This document shows, in pieces, positions 9,504 to 19,307 of a DNA stretch of 64,000 nucleotides. The stretch is from contig NZ_JAPMLP010000005.1 in the NCBI RefSeq assembly GCF_026410285.1, positions 124,001 to 188,000 of the forward strand. Direction: 5' to 3'. This DNA comes from Sulfitobacter sp. F26169L. GTDB taxonomy: Bacteria; Pseudomonadota; Alphaproteobacteria; Rhodobacterales; Rhodobacteraceae. Position numbers and translations under genes: made by a program. A model generated the notes under the pieces. The model saw only the letters and a program-made list of their open reading frames with translations. It was not told where the DNA came from and did not search any database. How positions within the stretch are numbered: the stretch's first letter is position 1; each line of letters opens with the position of its first letter.

Positions 9504-9536
9504 TGTGATCACACGATTTCATGCGTGATCACAAAT
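9501..9536. promoter_or_regulatory. Paired palindromic operator before sucC
   Basis: ATTTGTGATCACA (core 9504-9513) faces CGTGATCACAAAT (core 9524-9533) across a short spacer. Together they form a 36-base near-perfect inverted repeat with site centres 20 bases apart. The same paired arrangement lies before sdhC (2017-2053). It lies about 107 bases before the sucC ATG, a normal promoter position, and is a strong candidate for control of the suc-lpd operon. Confidence 0.7.
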
Positions 9537-9642
9537 GTCACTTTTAGCTAGATTAAAGTATCCGGCTGGGAAATGCTGTTTAGGAAAAATTACGTATCAC
9601 GCGTATAAAACGCGGGATCAGAACCAAACGGGACCGTCTCTT

Positions 9643-10836
9643 ATGAACATCCACGAATACCAAGCAAAAGCCCTTCTGCGCAGCTATGGCGCACCTGTCT
9701 CTGACGGGCGTGTTGTCCTCAAGGCGGAAGATGCCAAAAACGCAGCCGCCGAGCTAGACGGCCCGCTGTGGGTGGTAAAGGCGCAAATCCACGCAGGTGG
9801 ACGCGGCAAAGGTAAGTTCAAAGAAGCAGATGCCGGTGATGCAGGCGGTGTACGTCTGGCAAAATCTGTCGCCGAAGCGGCAGAAGAGGCCAAGAAAATG
9901 TTGGGCCGCACGTTGGTCACGCACCAAACAGGTCCGGCCGGCAAGCAGGTCAACCGCATCTATATCGAAGACGGATCCGGAATCGAAACAGAACTCTACC
10001 TTGCACTGCTGGTCGATCGCGCCACATCGCGCGTCGGGTTCGTCTGCTCGACAGAGGGCGGCATGGACATCGAGGAAGTTGCGGCCAACACACCTGAAAA
10101 AATTATCAGCTTCTCGGTCGATCCCGCAACAGGGTTCCAGCCGTTCCATGGCCGCCGCATTGCGTTTTCGCTGGGCTTAAGCGGCAAAGCTGTAAAACAG
10201 TGTGTCACACTGATGGGCCAGCTTTACAAAGCGTTCATCGAACGCGACATGGAAATGCTGGAAATCAACCCGTTGATCGTTACCGACAACGGCGATTTGA
10301 AGGTGCTTGATGCCAAAGTATCCTTTGACGGAAACGCAATGTACCGTCAGGCGGAAGTGGCGGAACTGCGCGACACAACAGAGGAAGACTCCAAGGAGCT
10401 CGAGGCATCAAAGTATGACCTGAACTACATCGCGCTTGATGGCGAAATTGGCTGTATGGTCAACGGTGCCGGCCTTGCGATGGCGACGATGGACATCATC
10501 AAGCTTTACGGCGCAGAGCCTGCCAACTTCCTTGACGTGGGCGGCGGTGCAACCAAAGAGAAAGTGACCGAAGCGTTCAAGATCATCACCTCCGATCCGC
10601 AGGTAAAAGGCATTCTTGTGAACATTTTCGGCGGTATCATGCGCTGTGATGTCATCGCTGAAGGCGTTGTCGCCGCAGTCAAAGAGGTCGGCCTGAAAGT
10701 GCCGCTGGTGGTGCGTCTTGAAGGAACAAACGTCGAAGAAGGCAAGGCCATCATCAACAACTCCGGCCTTGACGTTATCGCCGCCGACGACCTCAAAGAC
10801 GGTGCCCAGAAAATCGTGAAAGCTGTCAAAGGCTAA
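9643..10836 (+). CDS. sucC: Succinyl-CoA synthetase beta subunit (ADP-forming)
   Basis: With SucD, converts succinyl-CoA, ADP or GDP and phosphate to succinate, CoA and nucleoside triphosphate. It has 397 residues. The N-terminus [16 protein letters not shown] is typical, an ATP-grasp domain occupies roughly 1-240 ([17 protein letters not shown] near 46-60), and the C-terminal part has [14 protein letters not shown] and [15 protein letters not shown]. The start at 9643 agrees with the family; an upstream in-frame extension to 9535 runs through the promoter and is rejected. First gene of the suc operon. Confidence 0.97.
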   Translation: MNIHEYQAKALLRSYGAPVSDGRVVLKAEDAKNAAAELDGPLWVVKAQIHAGGRGKGKFKEADAGDAGGVRLAKSVAEAAEEAKKMLGRTLVTHQTGPAGKQVNRIYIEDGSGIETELYLALLVDRATSRVGFVCSTEGGMDIEEVAANTPEKIISFSVDPATGFQPFHGRRIAFSLGLSGKAVKQCVTLMGQLYKAFIERDMEMLEINPLIVTDNGDLKVLDAKVSFDGNAMYRQAEVAELRDTTEEDSKELEASKYDLNYIALDGEIGCMVNGAGLAMATMDIIKLYGAEPANFLDVGGGATKEKVTEAFKIITSDPQVKGILVNIFGGIMRCDVIAEGVVAAVKEVGLKVPLVVRLEGTNVEEGKAIINNSGLDVIAADDLKDGAQKIVKAVKG

Positions 10837-10841
10837 TCGAC

Positions 10842-10985
10842 ATGTTTGCCGCATCTGTTGCAGTTCTATACGGCGCGCACACCTTTGGGGTGGCCGGCAG
10901 ATCTGTGACATTTGCGGGCAAACCATCGGCTCGCCGCCCGTCCTGCGCGCCGCACTTGCCGTCCTGCTGCGGGGGGGCGCGATGA
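10842..10985 (+). CDS. Possible 47-codon ORF between sucC and the membrane protein gene
   Basis: An ATG at 10842, five bases after the sucC stop, opens a 47-residue frame that ends by ATGA overlap at the next gene's start codon (TGA 10983-10985). The predicted peptide starts MFAASVAVLYGAHTFGVAG, with a C-terminal part rich in Cys, Pro and Arg. It may only serve to carry ribosomes to the next gene, or be non-coding. There is no recognisable homologue. Confidence 0.25.
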   Translation: MFAASVAVLYGAHTFGVAGRSVTFAGKPSARRPSCAPHLPSCCGGAR

Positions 10986-11635
10986 ACCGCGCCGTCCCGC
11001 ATAACAGTTTAAAGCTGGTTTTCGGTGCTGTCGCACTTGGTCTGTTGATCGTCGGCGTGGCTGTACTGCTGCCCGGTCAGACTGTGTATGCTGCAGCGCT
11101 GGAAGGCGGTCCGATCGAAACGCTTTCCGTCATCGGCTACGGCGTGGCCATCGTGCTCATGCTCGCGCTGTGGGGGCCACGTGCCACCCTGCGCCGCTGG
11201 TATTTCCCCACGATGCTGGCCCTGTTTGCGGGCCGTGAGCTTGACCTCGACAAACGCTCGTTCACCGAGGGCCTGCTGAAATCACGGCAGTACATCGGCG
11301 AAACCGTCCCGCTGGGCGAACGTATTCTCTCTACCGTGGTGCTGCTCCTCATCCTTGCCGTGATCTTCACGCTGATAAAACGCGAGACAAGGCCGTTTCT
11401 GCGTGGTTTGCGCAACCGCAACGCCGCAGCTTACGCCGTCCTTGCGGGCATCATTTTCATCGGCGTGTTCAAAACCCTCGACGGCCTCGCCCGCAAGCTT
11501 GAACCCTTCGGCGTGACCATCAGCGACCACGCCAGCCAGATCGCCACCATCGCCGAAGAGCTGGGAGAATTGGGCATTCCCGTGCTCTTCTCGATCGCCA
11601 TTATCCTCGCAACGCGCAGCCGGGCGGTGTCGTGA
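10982..11635 (+). CDS. Integral membrane protein of unknown function in the suc operon
   Basis: A 217-residue protein with about five hydrophobic segments (about 12-35, 45-63, 75-84, 115-132, 150-167, and a C-terminal one near 195-212). A central loop GRELDLDKRSFTEGLLKSRQYI faces the cytoplasm or periplasm. I do not recognise a family. It lies between sucC and a GT25 glycosyltransferase, whose ATG overlaps its TGA (TGATG), so the two are translationally coupled and probably act together, for example in surface-glycan assembly. That link is inference. Confidence 0.75.
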   Translation: MNRAVPHNSLKLVFGAVALGLLIVGVAVLLPGQTVYAAALEGGPIETLSVIGYGVAIVLMLALWGPRATLRRWYFPTMLALFAGRELDLDKRSFTEGLLKSRQYIGETVPLGERILSTVVLLLILAVIFTLIKRETRPFLRGLRNRNAAAYAVLAGIIFIGVFKTLDGLARKLEPFGVTISDHASQIATIAEELGELGIPVLFSIAIILATRSRAVS

Positions 11636-12504
11636 TGGACAATACCCTACACAGTGAAATGGTAAATCTTGCCCGCGCGACCGACCGCCGCGAGCATATG
11701 AAGGCGGAACTGGCCAAGGCCGGTGTCACCACAACGATGCACCCCGCCGTCGATTGCCGCGAAGTATCGGAAGACGAAATTTATGCGCAGGTGATGCTGG
11801 AGGGGCCGTGGGGGTATATGCACCCGCCCGCTGCGGCCTGCACGGTCAGCCACATGCTGCTATGGGAACGTTTCCTGAAAACTGACAAGACCCATTGCCT
11901 GATCCTTGAGGATGACATCCACATGTCATCCGAACTGGGCGACTGGGTTGCGGATCTGGGCTGGTGGCCCGAGGACGCCGACATTGTCAAGCTTGAGCGG
12001 TGGCGCGGAAAAACGCTGAAACTGCTGCTGGACCAGTCAGCGCCGGAATACATGGGCCGCCGCATCGCGCGCATGTACAACCGCCACGTAGGATCGGCAG
12101 GTTACATCATCAATCGCCACGCCGCCGAGGTGCTGTTAGCGCAGCGTCCGTTGCCGATGACAGTGGACAACCTGTTGTTCAATATTAACGCTTCGCCCGC
12201 TGCGTGCCGGTTGGCGATCTACCAGATCCAGCCCGCGCTGGTGGTGCAAGGCAACGAGCCGCCCGGCTGGGTCCAGCCGCCAACAGCGAAATACCGCCCC
12301 GAGGGTTGGATGCTGCTGCGCCAAAAACTCAAGCGCGCTTATTACGAGGTCGCCTACCCGCTTGCAACATGGCGCAAGCTGATCACCGGCGCGGCAAAAC
12401 TTGAACCCGTCACATATGTGGATATCGCCAACGGCGGATCTGCCCCCGCACACCCCTCTTCCCATCCGACAATTGGCGCTGATCCAGCCCAAAACGACAT
12501 TTAA
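11635..12504 (+). CDS. Family 25 glycosyltransferase (LPS-type) inside the suc operon
   Basis: A 289-residue GT25-like protein. It starts with [18 protein letters not shown] (residues 9-26), the family's N-terminal signature, then has [13 protein letters not shown] and the acidic metal site [10 protein letters not shown] (EDD at 92-94). GT25 enzymes add galactose or other hexoses to lipooligosaccharide cores. Start choice: ATG at 11635 overlapping the previous stop; a GTG at 11632 would add one residue. It sits between sucC and sucD, which normally form one enzyme and are usually adjacent. The C-terminal 60 residues are Pro-rich and not conserved-looking. Confidence 0.82.
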   Translation: MDNTLHSEMVNLARATDRREHMKAELAKAGVTTTMHPAVDCREVSEDEIYAQVMLEGPWGYMHPPAAACTVSHMLLWERFLKTDKTHCLILEDDIHMSSELGDWVADLGWWPEDADIVKLERWRGKTLKLLLDQSAPEYMGRRIARMYNRHVGSAGYIINRHAAEVLLAQRPLPMTVDNLLFNINASPAACRLAIYQIQPALVVQGNEPPGWVQPPTAKYRPEGWMLLRQKLKRAYYEVAYPLATWRKLITGAAKLEPVTYVDIANGGSAPAHPSSHPTIGADPAQNDI

Positions 12505-12521
12505 ACAAGGAGACGCCTTAC

Positions 12522-13409
12522 ATGGCCGTACTTATCGACGAAAACACCAAGGTAATCTGTCAGGGCCTTACCGGCTCTCAGGGGACATTCCACACCGAAC
12601 AGGCGATTGCATATGGCACGAAGATGGTCGGTGGTGTTACTCCGGGCAAGGGTGGGCAGACACATCTTGATCTGCCAGTGTTCAACTCTGTTCACGAGGC
12701 CAAGCATGTGACCGAGGCAAACGCCTCTGTGATCTATGTGCCGCCCCCCTTTGCTGCGGACTCTATACTGGAGGCGATCGACGCGGAAATGGAACTGATC
12801 GTGTGCATCACCGAAGGTATTCCAGTTCTGGATATGATGCGCGTCCAGCGCGCGCTTGACGGCTCTAAATCGCGTCTGATTGGCCCCAACTGCCCCGGCG
12901 TCATCACACCGGACGCCTGCAAGATCGGCATCATGCCGGGCCATATTCACAAGCGCGGCTCTTGCGGCGTTGTTTCGCGCTCTGGCACGCTGACCTATGA
13001 GGCGGTGAAGCAGACAACGGATATGGGCATCGGTCAGTCCTCGGCCGTGGGCATCGGGGGCGACCCGATCAAGGGGACCGAGCATATCGACGTGCTGGAA
13101 ATGTTCCTTGCCGACCCCGAGACAACCTCCATCATCATGATTGGTGAAATCGGCGGTTCTGCTGAAGAAGAGGCCGCACAGTTCCTTGCGGACGAGCGTA
13201 AGAAGGGCCGCTGGAAACCCACCGCAGGCTTCATCGCAGGCCGCACCGCCCCTCCGGGCCGCCGCATGGGCCACGCCGGCGCGATTGTTGCAGGCGGCAA
13301 AGGTGATGCGGAAAGCAAGATCGAAGCCATGCGTGAAGCGGGCATCGTGGTTGCTGACAGCCCCGCAACCTTGGGCGAGGCCGTTCAGGAAGCCATCGAC
13401 AAAAGCTAA
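12522..13409 (+). CDS. sucD: Succinyl-CoA synthetase alpha subunit
   Basis: Partner of SucC, carrying the phospho-histidine. It has 295 residues. The CoA-binding fold is at the N-terminus ([15 protein letters not shown], 14-28), [12 protein letters not shown] is at 119-130, and the active His251 is in [14 protein letters not shown] good AAGGAG site precedes the ATG at 12522. It is separated from sucC by about 1.7 kb holding a membrane protein and a GT25 gene. Confidence 0.97.
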   Translation: MAVLIDENTKVICQGLTGSQGTFHTEQAIAYGTKMVGGVTPGKGGQTHLDLPVFNSVHEAKHVTEANASVIYVPPPFAADSILEAIDAEMELIVCITEGIPVLDMMRVQRALDGSKSRLIGPNCPGVITPDACKIGIMPGHIHKRGSCGVVSRSGTLTYEAVKQTTDMGIGQSSAVGIGGDPIKGTEHIDVLEMFLADPETTSIIMIGEIGGSAEEEAAQFLADERKKGRWKPTAGFIAGRTAPPGRRMGHAGAIVAGGKGDAESKIEAMREAGIVVADSPATLGEAVQEAIDKS

Positions 13410-13431
13410 ACACACAGAAGGCCGACATGTA

Positions 13432-14163
13432 GTGCTGGTAAGTCACGATCATAAGTTCATCTTTCTGAAGACCAGAAAAGTTGCAGGAACATCAATAGAG
13501 ATGTTCCTGCAACCGATGTGTTCACGCAGCACACCTGTCGATTCCGTTGTGCAGGAAAAAACCCGTGCGATGCAGGATGACGCCGGAATTGTAGGCGCGC
13601 GTCTTATACCCGATGCTGATCGCAATGCACTCGACGCTATGTGGTACAATCACATGCCGGTACGCCAGATTTATGATCAATTGGGGCCGGAAGTGTGGGA
13701 AGACTATACAATCCTAACAGCACTCAGAAACCCGTATGACCGGATGGTTTCGTTCTTTTTCTGGCGCCGCACGCGCCAAGGGTTGCCAAAGCTGGCCGAG
13801 GAGGAGATCAAACCCGCCTTCCGGAAATTCGTTTTTGGAACCCGCTGGTTTGATGATCTTGACGTGACCCACTTGAACGGGTCTTTCGCCGCTGACCGTG
13901 TGATCCATTACGAAACCCTAACCGATGATCTGGCACAACTTTCCGGTGATCTGGACTTTCCCGAACGGACCACAGATATGCCTTTTAGCAAGGTCACGTC
14001 CGGCTTGCGTGAAGGCAGGGCAGTGGCAGATTTTTTTGACACCGATACGGCGCAGGCCGTTCAGGATAAACTCGCGTGGATGTTTGAATATGGCGGTTAT
14101 AATTCATCGCTGACAGACCTATATCCGAACAAAACAACGCCATCGCGGCTTTCTTTGGCCTGA
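13432..14163 (+). CDS. Sulfotransferase family protein between sucD and sucA
   Basis: A protein of about 243 residues of the Sulfotransfer_2 type. The 5'-phosphosulfate loop is KTRKVAGTSIE (about 13-23) and the 3'-phosphate motif is ALRNPYDRMVSFFFWR (near residue 100). Such enzymes move sulfate from PAPS to a carbohydrate or other surface acceptor. The start is taken as the GTG at 13432; the ATG at 13426 is followed immediately by TAG, and the open frame upstream runs inside sucD. It is 22 bases after sucD and 39 before sucA. It is the second carbohydrate-modifying gene inside the TCA operon. Confidence 0.83.
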   Translation: MLVSHDHKFIFLKTRKVAGTSIEMFLQPMCSRSTPVDSVVQEKTRAMQDDAGIVGARLIPDADRNALDAMWYNHMPVRQIYDQLGPEVWEDYTILTALRNPYDRMVSFFFWRRTRQGLPKLAEEEIKPAFRKFVFGTRWFDDLDVTHLNGSFAADRVIHYETLTDDLAQLSGDLDFPERTTDMPFSKVTSGLREGRAVADFFDTDTAQAVQDKLAWMFEYGGYNSSLTDLYPNKTTPSRLSLA

Positions 14164-14202
14164 TGAACACAACAGACGGCCCTTAACAAACGAGGCTTAC
14201 GC

Positions 14203-17160
14203 ATGACCGATCATCCAGCCAACGACCAATTCCACGCTTCCTCTTTCATGCAAGGCCACAATGCCGAGTATCTGGAGCAGATGTATGCGCGCTATGCCAA
14301 TGATCCTTCGGCTGTTGACGAAGCGTGGCAGGCATTTTTCGAAGCCCTTGGTGATGAAGAAAAATCGGTCAAGGCCGAGGCGGCAGGCCCGTCATGGGCG
14401 CGCGCCGACTGGCCGCCGATGCCCGGTGATGATCTGACGGCGGCGCTTACCGGTGAATGGCCGGTCGAGGCAAAAGCCGCAGGTGGCAAGATTGCGCAAA
14501 AAGCCGCTGAAAAGGGCGTCGAGGTCAGCGATGACCAGATCAAACGCGCTGTGCTGGACAGCATCCGCGCGCTGATGATCATCCGCGCCTACCGTATTCG
14601 CGGGCATCTCGCCGCCGATCTGGACCCGCTTGATCTGCGCGACGAGACACCCCACCCCGAGCTTGATCCCAAATCATATGGCTTCTCGGAAGCAGATATG
14701 GACCGCCCGATTTTCATCGACAACGTGCTGGGTCTGACAATCGCCACCATGCGCGAAATCACGGATGTTCTGAAATCCACTTATTGCGGCACCTTCGCGC
14801 TACAATACATGCACATTTCCGATCCCGAACAGGCCGCCTGGCTGAAAGAACGGATCGAGGGATACGGCAAGGAAATCCAGTTCACGAAACAGGGCCGTAA
14901 AGCCATTCTGAGCAAGCTGGTCGAGGCTGAGGGTTTTGAAAAGTTCCTGCATGTCAAATACATGGGAACCAAGCGGTTTGGCCTTGATGGCGGCGAAAGC
15001 CTCGTGCCTGCGATGGAGCAGATCATCAAACGGGGCGGACAACTGGGCGTGCGCGACATTGTTATCGGCATGCCCCACCGTGGCCGCCTGTCCGTGCTTG
15101 CCAACGTTATGCAAAAGCCCTACCGCGCAATCTTTAACGAATTTCAGGGCGGAAGCTTCAAACCCGAGGATGTGGACGGTTCCGGTGATGTGAAATACCA
15201 TCTCGGCGCCTCCTCTGACCGAGAATTTGATGGGAATTCGGTCCATTTGTCGCTGACGGCCAACCCCTCGCATCTTGAGGCAGTTAACCCTGTTGTGCTG
15301 GGCAAAGTGCGCGCCAAACAGGACCAGTTGAACGACAAGGACCGCACAGCGGTTATGCCCGTTTTGCTGCACGGTGATGCGGCGTTTGCCGGTCAGGGTG
15401 TTGTGGCAGAGTGTTTTGCACTGTCCGGCCTCAAGGGGCACAAAACCGGCGGCACCATGCACATCGTGGTGAACAATCAGATCGGGTTCACCACCGCGCC
15501 GCACTTCTCGCGCTCCTCCCCCTACCCCACCGACAACGCGTTGGTCGTGGAAGCCCCGATTTTCCACGTTAACGGCGATGATCCGGAGGCCGTGGTGCAC
15601 GCCGCACGCGTTGCGACAGAATTCCGCCAGAAATTCCACAAGGACGTCGTGCTGGACATCATTTGTTACCGTCGCTTTGGTCACAATGAAGGGGATGAAC
15701 CGATGTTCACGAACCCCGTCATGTACAAAAAGATCAAAAAGCAGAAAACCACGTTGACGCTTTATACCGAACGTCTGGTCAAGGACGGCCTTATCCCCGA
15801 GGGCGAGATCGAGGATATGAAGGCCGAGTTTCAGGCGCAGTTGAACGAAGAGTTTGAAGCTGGCAAGGAATACCGCCCGAACAAGGCCGACTGGCTAGAT
15901 GGCAAATGGGCCAACTTGGAGAAGTCGAAAGACAAAAAGTACCAGCGCGGTAAAACGGCGATCCCTGTCGAGACGATGGCAGAAGTCGGCAAGGCGATCA
16001 GCACGATTCCGGACGGATATCCTGTCCACAAGACTGTTGCGCGCTTGATGGAAGCCAAAGCCGGCATGTTCGAGAGTGGTGAAAACTTTGACTGGGCCAC
16101 AGCAGAAGCATTGGCGTTCGGCTCACTACTTACTGAAGGATACAAGGTGCGTCTTTCCGGTCAGGATAGCGCGCGCGGCACTTTCAGCCAGCGCCATTCT
16201 GCCCTGATCAACCAGAACACCGAAGACCGTTACTATCCGTTGAACAACATCCGCAAGGGTCAGGCCGATTACGAAGTCATCGACTCCATGCTGTCGGAAT
16301 ATGCTGTTCTGGGGTTCGAATATGGCTACAGCCTTGCAGAACCGAACGCGCTGACCTTGTGGGAAGCGCAGTTTGGCGATTTCGCCAACGGTGCGCAAAT
16401 CATGTTTGACCAGTTCATCAGTTCGGGCGAAAGCAAATGGTTGCGCATGTCCGGCCTCGTCTGCCTGATGCCGCACGGCTACGAGGGTCAGGGCCCGGAG
16501 CATTCCTCCGCCCGTCTTGAGCGTTTCCTGACGATGTGTGGCGGTGATAACTGGATTGTTGCCAATTGCACAACGCCGGCAAACTACTTCCACATCCTGC
16601 GCCGTCAATTACACCGCAGCTATCGCAAACCGCTGATGTTGATGACCCCGAAATCGCTGCTGCGCCACAAATTGGCTGTCAGCAAGGCCGAGGAATTCCA
16701 GACAGGTTCGTCTTTCCACCGCGTTTTGTGGGATGACGCGCAGCACGGCAACTCCGATACGAAACTGGTCGCGGATGACAAGATCAAGCGCGTGGTCATG
16801 TGCTCGGGCAAGGTTTATTACGACCTGCTGGAGGAGCGTGATGCCCGCGGTATTGACGATATCTACCTGCTGCGCTTTGAGCAGTTCTACCCTTTCCCCG
16901 CCCAATCCGCAGTCAAGGAACTGGAGCGGTTCAAGAACGCTGAAATGGTCTGGTGTCAGGAAGAACCCAAGAACCAGGGCGCATGGACCTTCATCGAGCC
17001 GAACCTTGAATGGGTTCTGGGGCGCATCAAAGCAAAACACGGCCGCCCTGTATATGCAGGCCGCGCAACCGCAGCATCGCCGGCCACCGGCCTTGCGTCA
17101 CAACACAAAGCACAACAAGCAGCGCTCGTGAACGACGCGCTGACAGTTAAAGGATCCTGA
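14203..17160 (+). CDS. sucA: 2-oxoglutarate dehydrogenase E1 component
   Basis: Thiamine-diphosphate-dependent decarboxylase of the 2-oxoglutarate dehydrogenase complex. It has 985 residues, normal for E1o. The N-terminal E2-binding segment (SSFMQGHNAEYLEQMYARY) is intact. Active-site segments are MPHRGRLSVLANV, the ThDP/Mg motif region GDAAFAGQGVVAECFALSG with IVVNNQIGFTT, and FGHNEGDEP. The C-terminal half has LMPHGYEGQGPEHSSAR. It is followed after three bases by sucB. Confidence 0.98.
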   Translation: MTDHPANDQFHASSFMQGHNAEYLEQMYARYANDPSAVDEAWQAFFEALGDEEKSVKAEAAGPSWARADWPPMPGDDLTAALTGEWPVEAKAAGGKIAQKAAEKGVEVSDDQIKRAVLDSIRALMIIRAYRIRGHLAADLDPLDLRDETPHPELDPKSYGFSEADMDRPIFIDNVLGLTIATMREITDVLKSTYCGTFALQYMHISDPEQAAWLKERIEGYGKEIQFTKQGRKAILSKLVEAEGFEKFLHVKYMGTKRFGLDGGESLVPAMEQIIKRGGQLGVRDIVIGMPHRGRLSVLANVMQKPYRAIFNEFQGGSFKPEDVDGSGDVKYHLGASSDREFDGNSVHLSLTANPSHLEAVNPVVLGKVRAKQDQLNDKDRTAVMPVLLHGDAAFAGQGVVAECFALSGLKGHKTGGTMHIVVNNQIGFTTAPHFSRSSPYPTDNALVVEAPIFHVNGDDPEAVVHAARVATEFRQKFHKDVVLDIICYRRFGHNEGDEPMFTNPVMYKKIKKQKTTLTLYTERLVKDGLIPEGEIEDMKAEFQAQLNEEFEAGKEYRPNKADWLDGKWANLEKSKDKKYQRGKTAIPVETMAEVGKAISTIPDGYPVHKTVARLMEAKAGMFESGENFDWATAEALAFGSLLTEGYKVRLSGQDSARGTFSQRHSALINQNTEDRYYPLNNIRKGQADYEVIDSMLSEYAVLGFEYGYSLAEPNALTLWEAQFGDFANGAQIMFDQFISSGESKWLRMSGLVCLMPHGYEGQGPEHSSARLERFLTMCGGDNWIVANCTTPANYFHILRRQLHRSYRKPLMLMTPKSLLRHKLAVSKAEEFQTGSSFHRVLWDDAQHGNSDTKLVADDKIKRVVMCSGKVYYDLLEERDARGIDDIYLLRFEQFYPFPAQSAVKELERFKNAEMVWCQEEPKNQGAWTFIEPNLEWVLGRIKAKHGRPVYAGRATAASPATGLASQHKAQQAALVNDALTVKGS

Positions 17161-17163
17161 GCC

Positions 17164-18693
17164 ATGAGTACTGAAGTCCGCGTGCCCACATTGGGCGAAT
17201 CCGTTACCGAAGCCACAGTGGCAACATGGTTCAAAAAGCCCGGTGACACAGTCGCCGTTGATGAAATGCTGTGCGAGCTTGAAACCGATAAAGTGACCGT
17301 CGAAGTGCCAAGCCCTGTCGCTGGAACGCTTTCAGAAATCGTTGCCGCCGAAGGTGAAACCGTAGGCGTTGATGCCCTGCTGGCCAATGTCACCGAAGGC
17401 GATGCCGGATCAAAGGCCGCGCCAAAGGCGAAAGAAGCTGACGAGACAGACGATGCCAAAGCACAATCACCTGCCGCCGAAGGTGGCGAAGAGGTGGACG
17501 TTATGGTGCCTACATTGGGCGAATCCGTGACAGAGGCAACTGTCAGCACCTGGTTCAAAAAGGTGGGCGACACTGTCGCACAGGACGAGATGCTGTGCGA
17601 ACTCGAAACCGACAAAGTATCCGTCGAAGTGCCCAGCCCCGCTGCCGGCACCCTGACAGAGATTATCGCAGCCGAAGGCGATACAGTAGATGCCAAAGCC
17701 AAGCTGGCGATTATTTCCTCCGGTGAAGGCGCCGCGGCATCCGCTTCCGCAAGCGAAGAAGCACCGGCACCCGCCGCGCAGAAAGACACCTCTGGTGGCA
17801 AGGATATCGAGGATGCGCCATCTGCCAAAAAGGCAATGGCCGAGGCTGGTCTGAGCCGCGATCAGGTTACAGGCACAGGCCGCGATGGCCGCGTGATGAA
17901 AGACGACGTTGCCAAGGCGCTTGCGGCTGGCAAATCGGCGTCACCGGAACCCGCCGCCAGTGCGCCGCGTGCGCCGGTCAGTGCGGATGATGCCCCACGT
18001 GAAGAGCGTGTGAAAATGACCCGTCTGCGCCAAACGATCGCGCGCCGCCTGAAAGAAAGCCAGAACACCGCAGCCATGCTCACCACCTATAATGAGGTCG
18101 ACATGACCGAGGTGATGGCCCTGCGCAGCGAATACAAAGACCTGTTTCTCAAGAAACACGGCGTCAAGCTGGGCTTTATGTCGTTCTTTACCAAGGCCTG
18201 TGTGCACGCCCTGAACGAAGTGCCCGAGGTGAACGCCGAAATCGACGGCACCGATGTGGTGTACAAGAACTTCGTCCACATGGGGATCGCCGCAGGCACG
18301 CCGACGGGTCTTGTGGTTCCTGTCATCCGTGACGCGGACTCCATGTCTTTTGCCCAGATTGAAAAAGAGATTGCGGACAAGGGTGCAAAGGCCCGTGATG
18401 GCAAGCTGTCGATGGCTGAAATGCAGGGCGGCACGTTTACCATCTCCAACGGTGGCGTTTACGGCTCACTTATGTCCTCCCCCATCCTGAACCCGCCACA
18501 ATCGGGCATTCTTGGCATGCACAAAATTCAGGACCGCCCGATGGCGATCAACGGCGAAGTTGTGATCCGCCCGATGATGTACCTCGCGCTCAGCTATGAT
18601 CACCGGATTGTCGACGGCAAAGGCGCGGTGACATTCCTTGTGCGGGTGAAAGAAGCACTGGAGGATCCACGCCGTCTACTGATGGATTTGTGA
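17164..18693 (+). CDS. sucB: Dihydrolipoamide succinyltransferase E2 with two lipoyl domains
   Basis: Core of the 2-oxoglutarate dehydrogenase complex. It has 509 residues, about 100 longer than the single-lipoyl E. coli protein. Two near-identical lipoyl domains have target lysines Lys43 and Lys151, both in ELETDKV, and are joined by acidic/Ala-rich linkers. A peripheral subunit-binding domain follows ([23 protein letters not shown], about 220-245). The catalytic domain ends with [17 protein letters not shown], containing the catalytic His and Asp. Two lipoyl domains in E2o are seen in several Rhodobacteraceae. Part of the suc operon. Confidence 0.97.
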   Translation: MSTEVRVPTLGESVTEATVATWFKKPGDTVAVDEMLCELETDKVTVEVPSPVAGTLSEIVAAEGETVGVDALLANVTEGDAGSKAAPKAKEADETDDAKAQSPAAEGGEEVDVMVPTLGESVTEATVSTWFKKVGDTVAQDEMLCELETDKVSVEVPSPAAGTLTEIIAAEGDTVDAKAKLAIISSGEGAAASASASEEAPAPAAQKDTSGGKDIEDAPSAKKAMAEAGLSRDQVTGTGRDGRVMKDDVAKALAAGKSASPEPAASAPRAPVSADDAPREERVKMTRLRQTIARRLKESQNTAAMLTTYNEVDMTEVMALRSEYKDLFLKKHGVKLGFMSFFTKACVHALNEVPEVNAEIDGTDVVYKNFVHMGIAAGTPTGLVVPVIRDADSMSFAQIEKEIADKGAKARDGKLSMAEMQGGTFTISNGGVYGSLMSSPILNPPQSGILGMHKIQDRPMAINGEVVIRPMMYLALSYDHRIVDGKGAVTFLVRVKEALEDPRRLLMDL

Positions 18694-18709
18694 TAAAAGC
18701 GCGCCGGCA

Positions 18710-19258
18710 ATGATCCGTAAAACAGCAATTTGGTTGGTGTTGATCGGCGTCATTATCGGCGTGGTTTTCATGTACACTTTTGTCATGCGCTATTTCGGAT
18801 CGGGAGAGGCGCCGGAAATGGTCCCTCCGGCCGAACAAGCAACACTGATCGTTGTCGACAAATCAGAGCGGAGCCTGACCCTTTTTCGAGATGATCAGAA
18901 GCTAATGACTGTTCCAGTCTCGCTGGGTGATGCACCGGAAGGACACAAGGTAAAAGAAGGTGACGAACGTACGCCAACCGGCACCTATGAAATAGACTGG
19001 AGAAATCCGGACTCTGTCGCACATCTTAGCATGCATATTTCCTATCCAAATGCAGATGACAAAGCACGCGCCGCAGAAATGGGCGTCTCACCGGGTGGAA
19101 ACATAATGATCCACGGAATCGCAAATGGCTGGGGCGCATTGGGCAAATTGCACCGCTATTGGGATTGGACAAACGGGTGTATCGCTGTCACCAACAAAGA
19201 GATAAAACAGGTTTGGTCATTGGTTCCCGATGGGACACCAATCCAGATAAACGAATGA
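18710..19258 (+). CDS. Membrane-anchored L,D-transpeptidase-like (YkuD) protein
   Basis: A 182-residue protein with an N-terminal membrane anchor (about 6-27) and a YkuD fold exposed to the periplasm. The fold includes TLIVVDKSERSLTLF, DERTPTGTYEID, the catalytic His135 in IMIHGIANG and the catalytic Cys157 in DWTNGCIAVTN. YkuD enzymes form 3-3 peptidoglycan cross-links or attach proteins to peptidoglycan; some members are hydrolases. It follows sucB by 16 bases, so it is probably expressed with the TCA genes. Confidence 0.85.
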   Translation: MIRKTAIWLVLIGVIIGVVFMYTFVMRYFGSGEAPEMVPPAEQATLIVVDKSERSLTLFRDDQKLMTVPVSLGDAPEGHKVKEGDERTPTGTYEIDWRNPDSVAHLSMHISYPNADDKARAAEMGVSPGGNIMIHGIANGWGALGKLHRYWDWTNGCIAVTNKEIKQVWSLVPDGTPIQINE

Positions 19259-19307
19259 CGAAAGTCACCCGATCTAACGCGAACCTTCTCAATAGGAGTC
19301 CGGTACA

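Noticed and set aside
12501..13415. 304-codon minus-strand frame over sucD
   Set aside because: Antisense shadow of a GC-rich housekeeping gene; no family features.
14800..15684. 294-codon minus-strand frame over sucA
   Set aside because: Shadow frame caused by codon bias of sucA.
16956..17828. 290-codon minus-strand Ser/Val-rich frame over the sucA-sucB junction
   Set aside because: Ser-rich repeat-like composition mirrors the duplicated lipoyl domains; no ribosome site.
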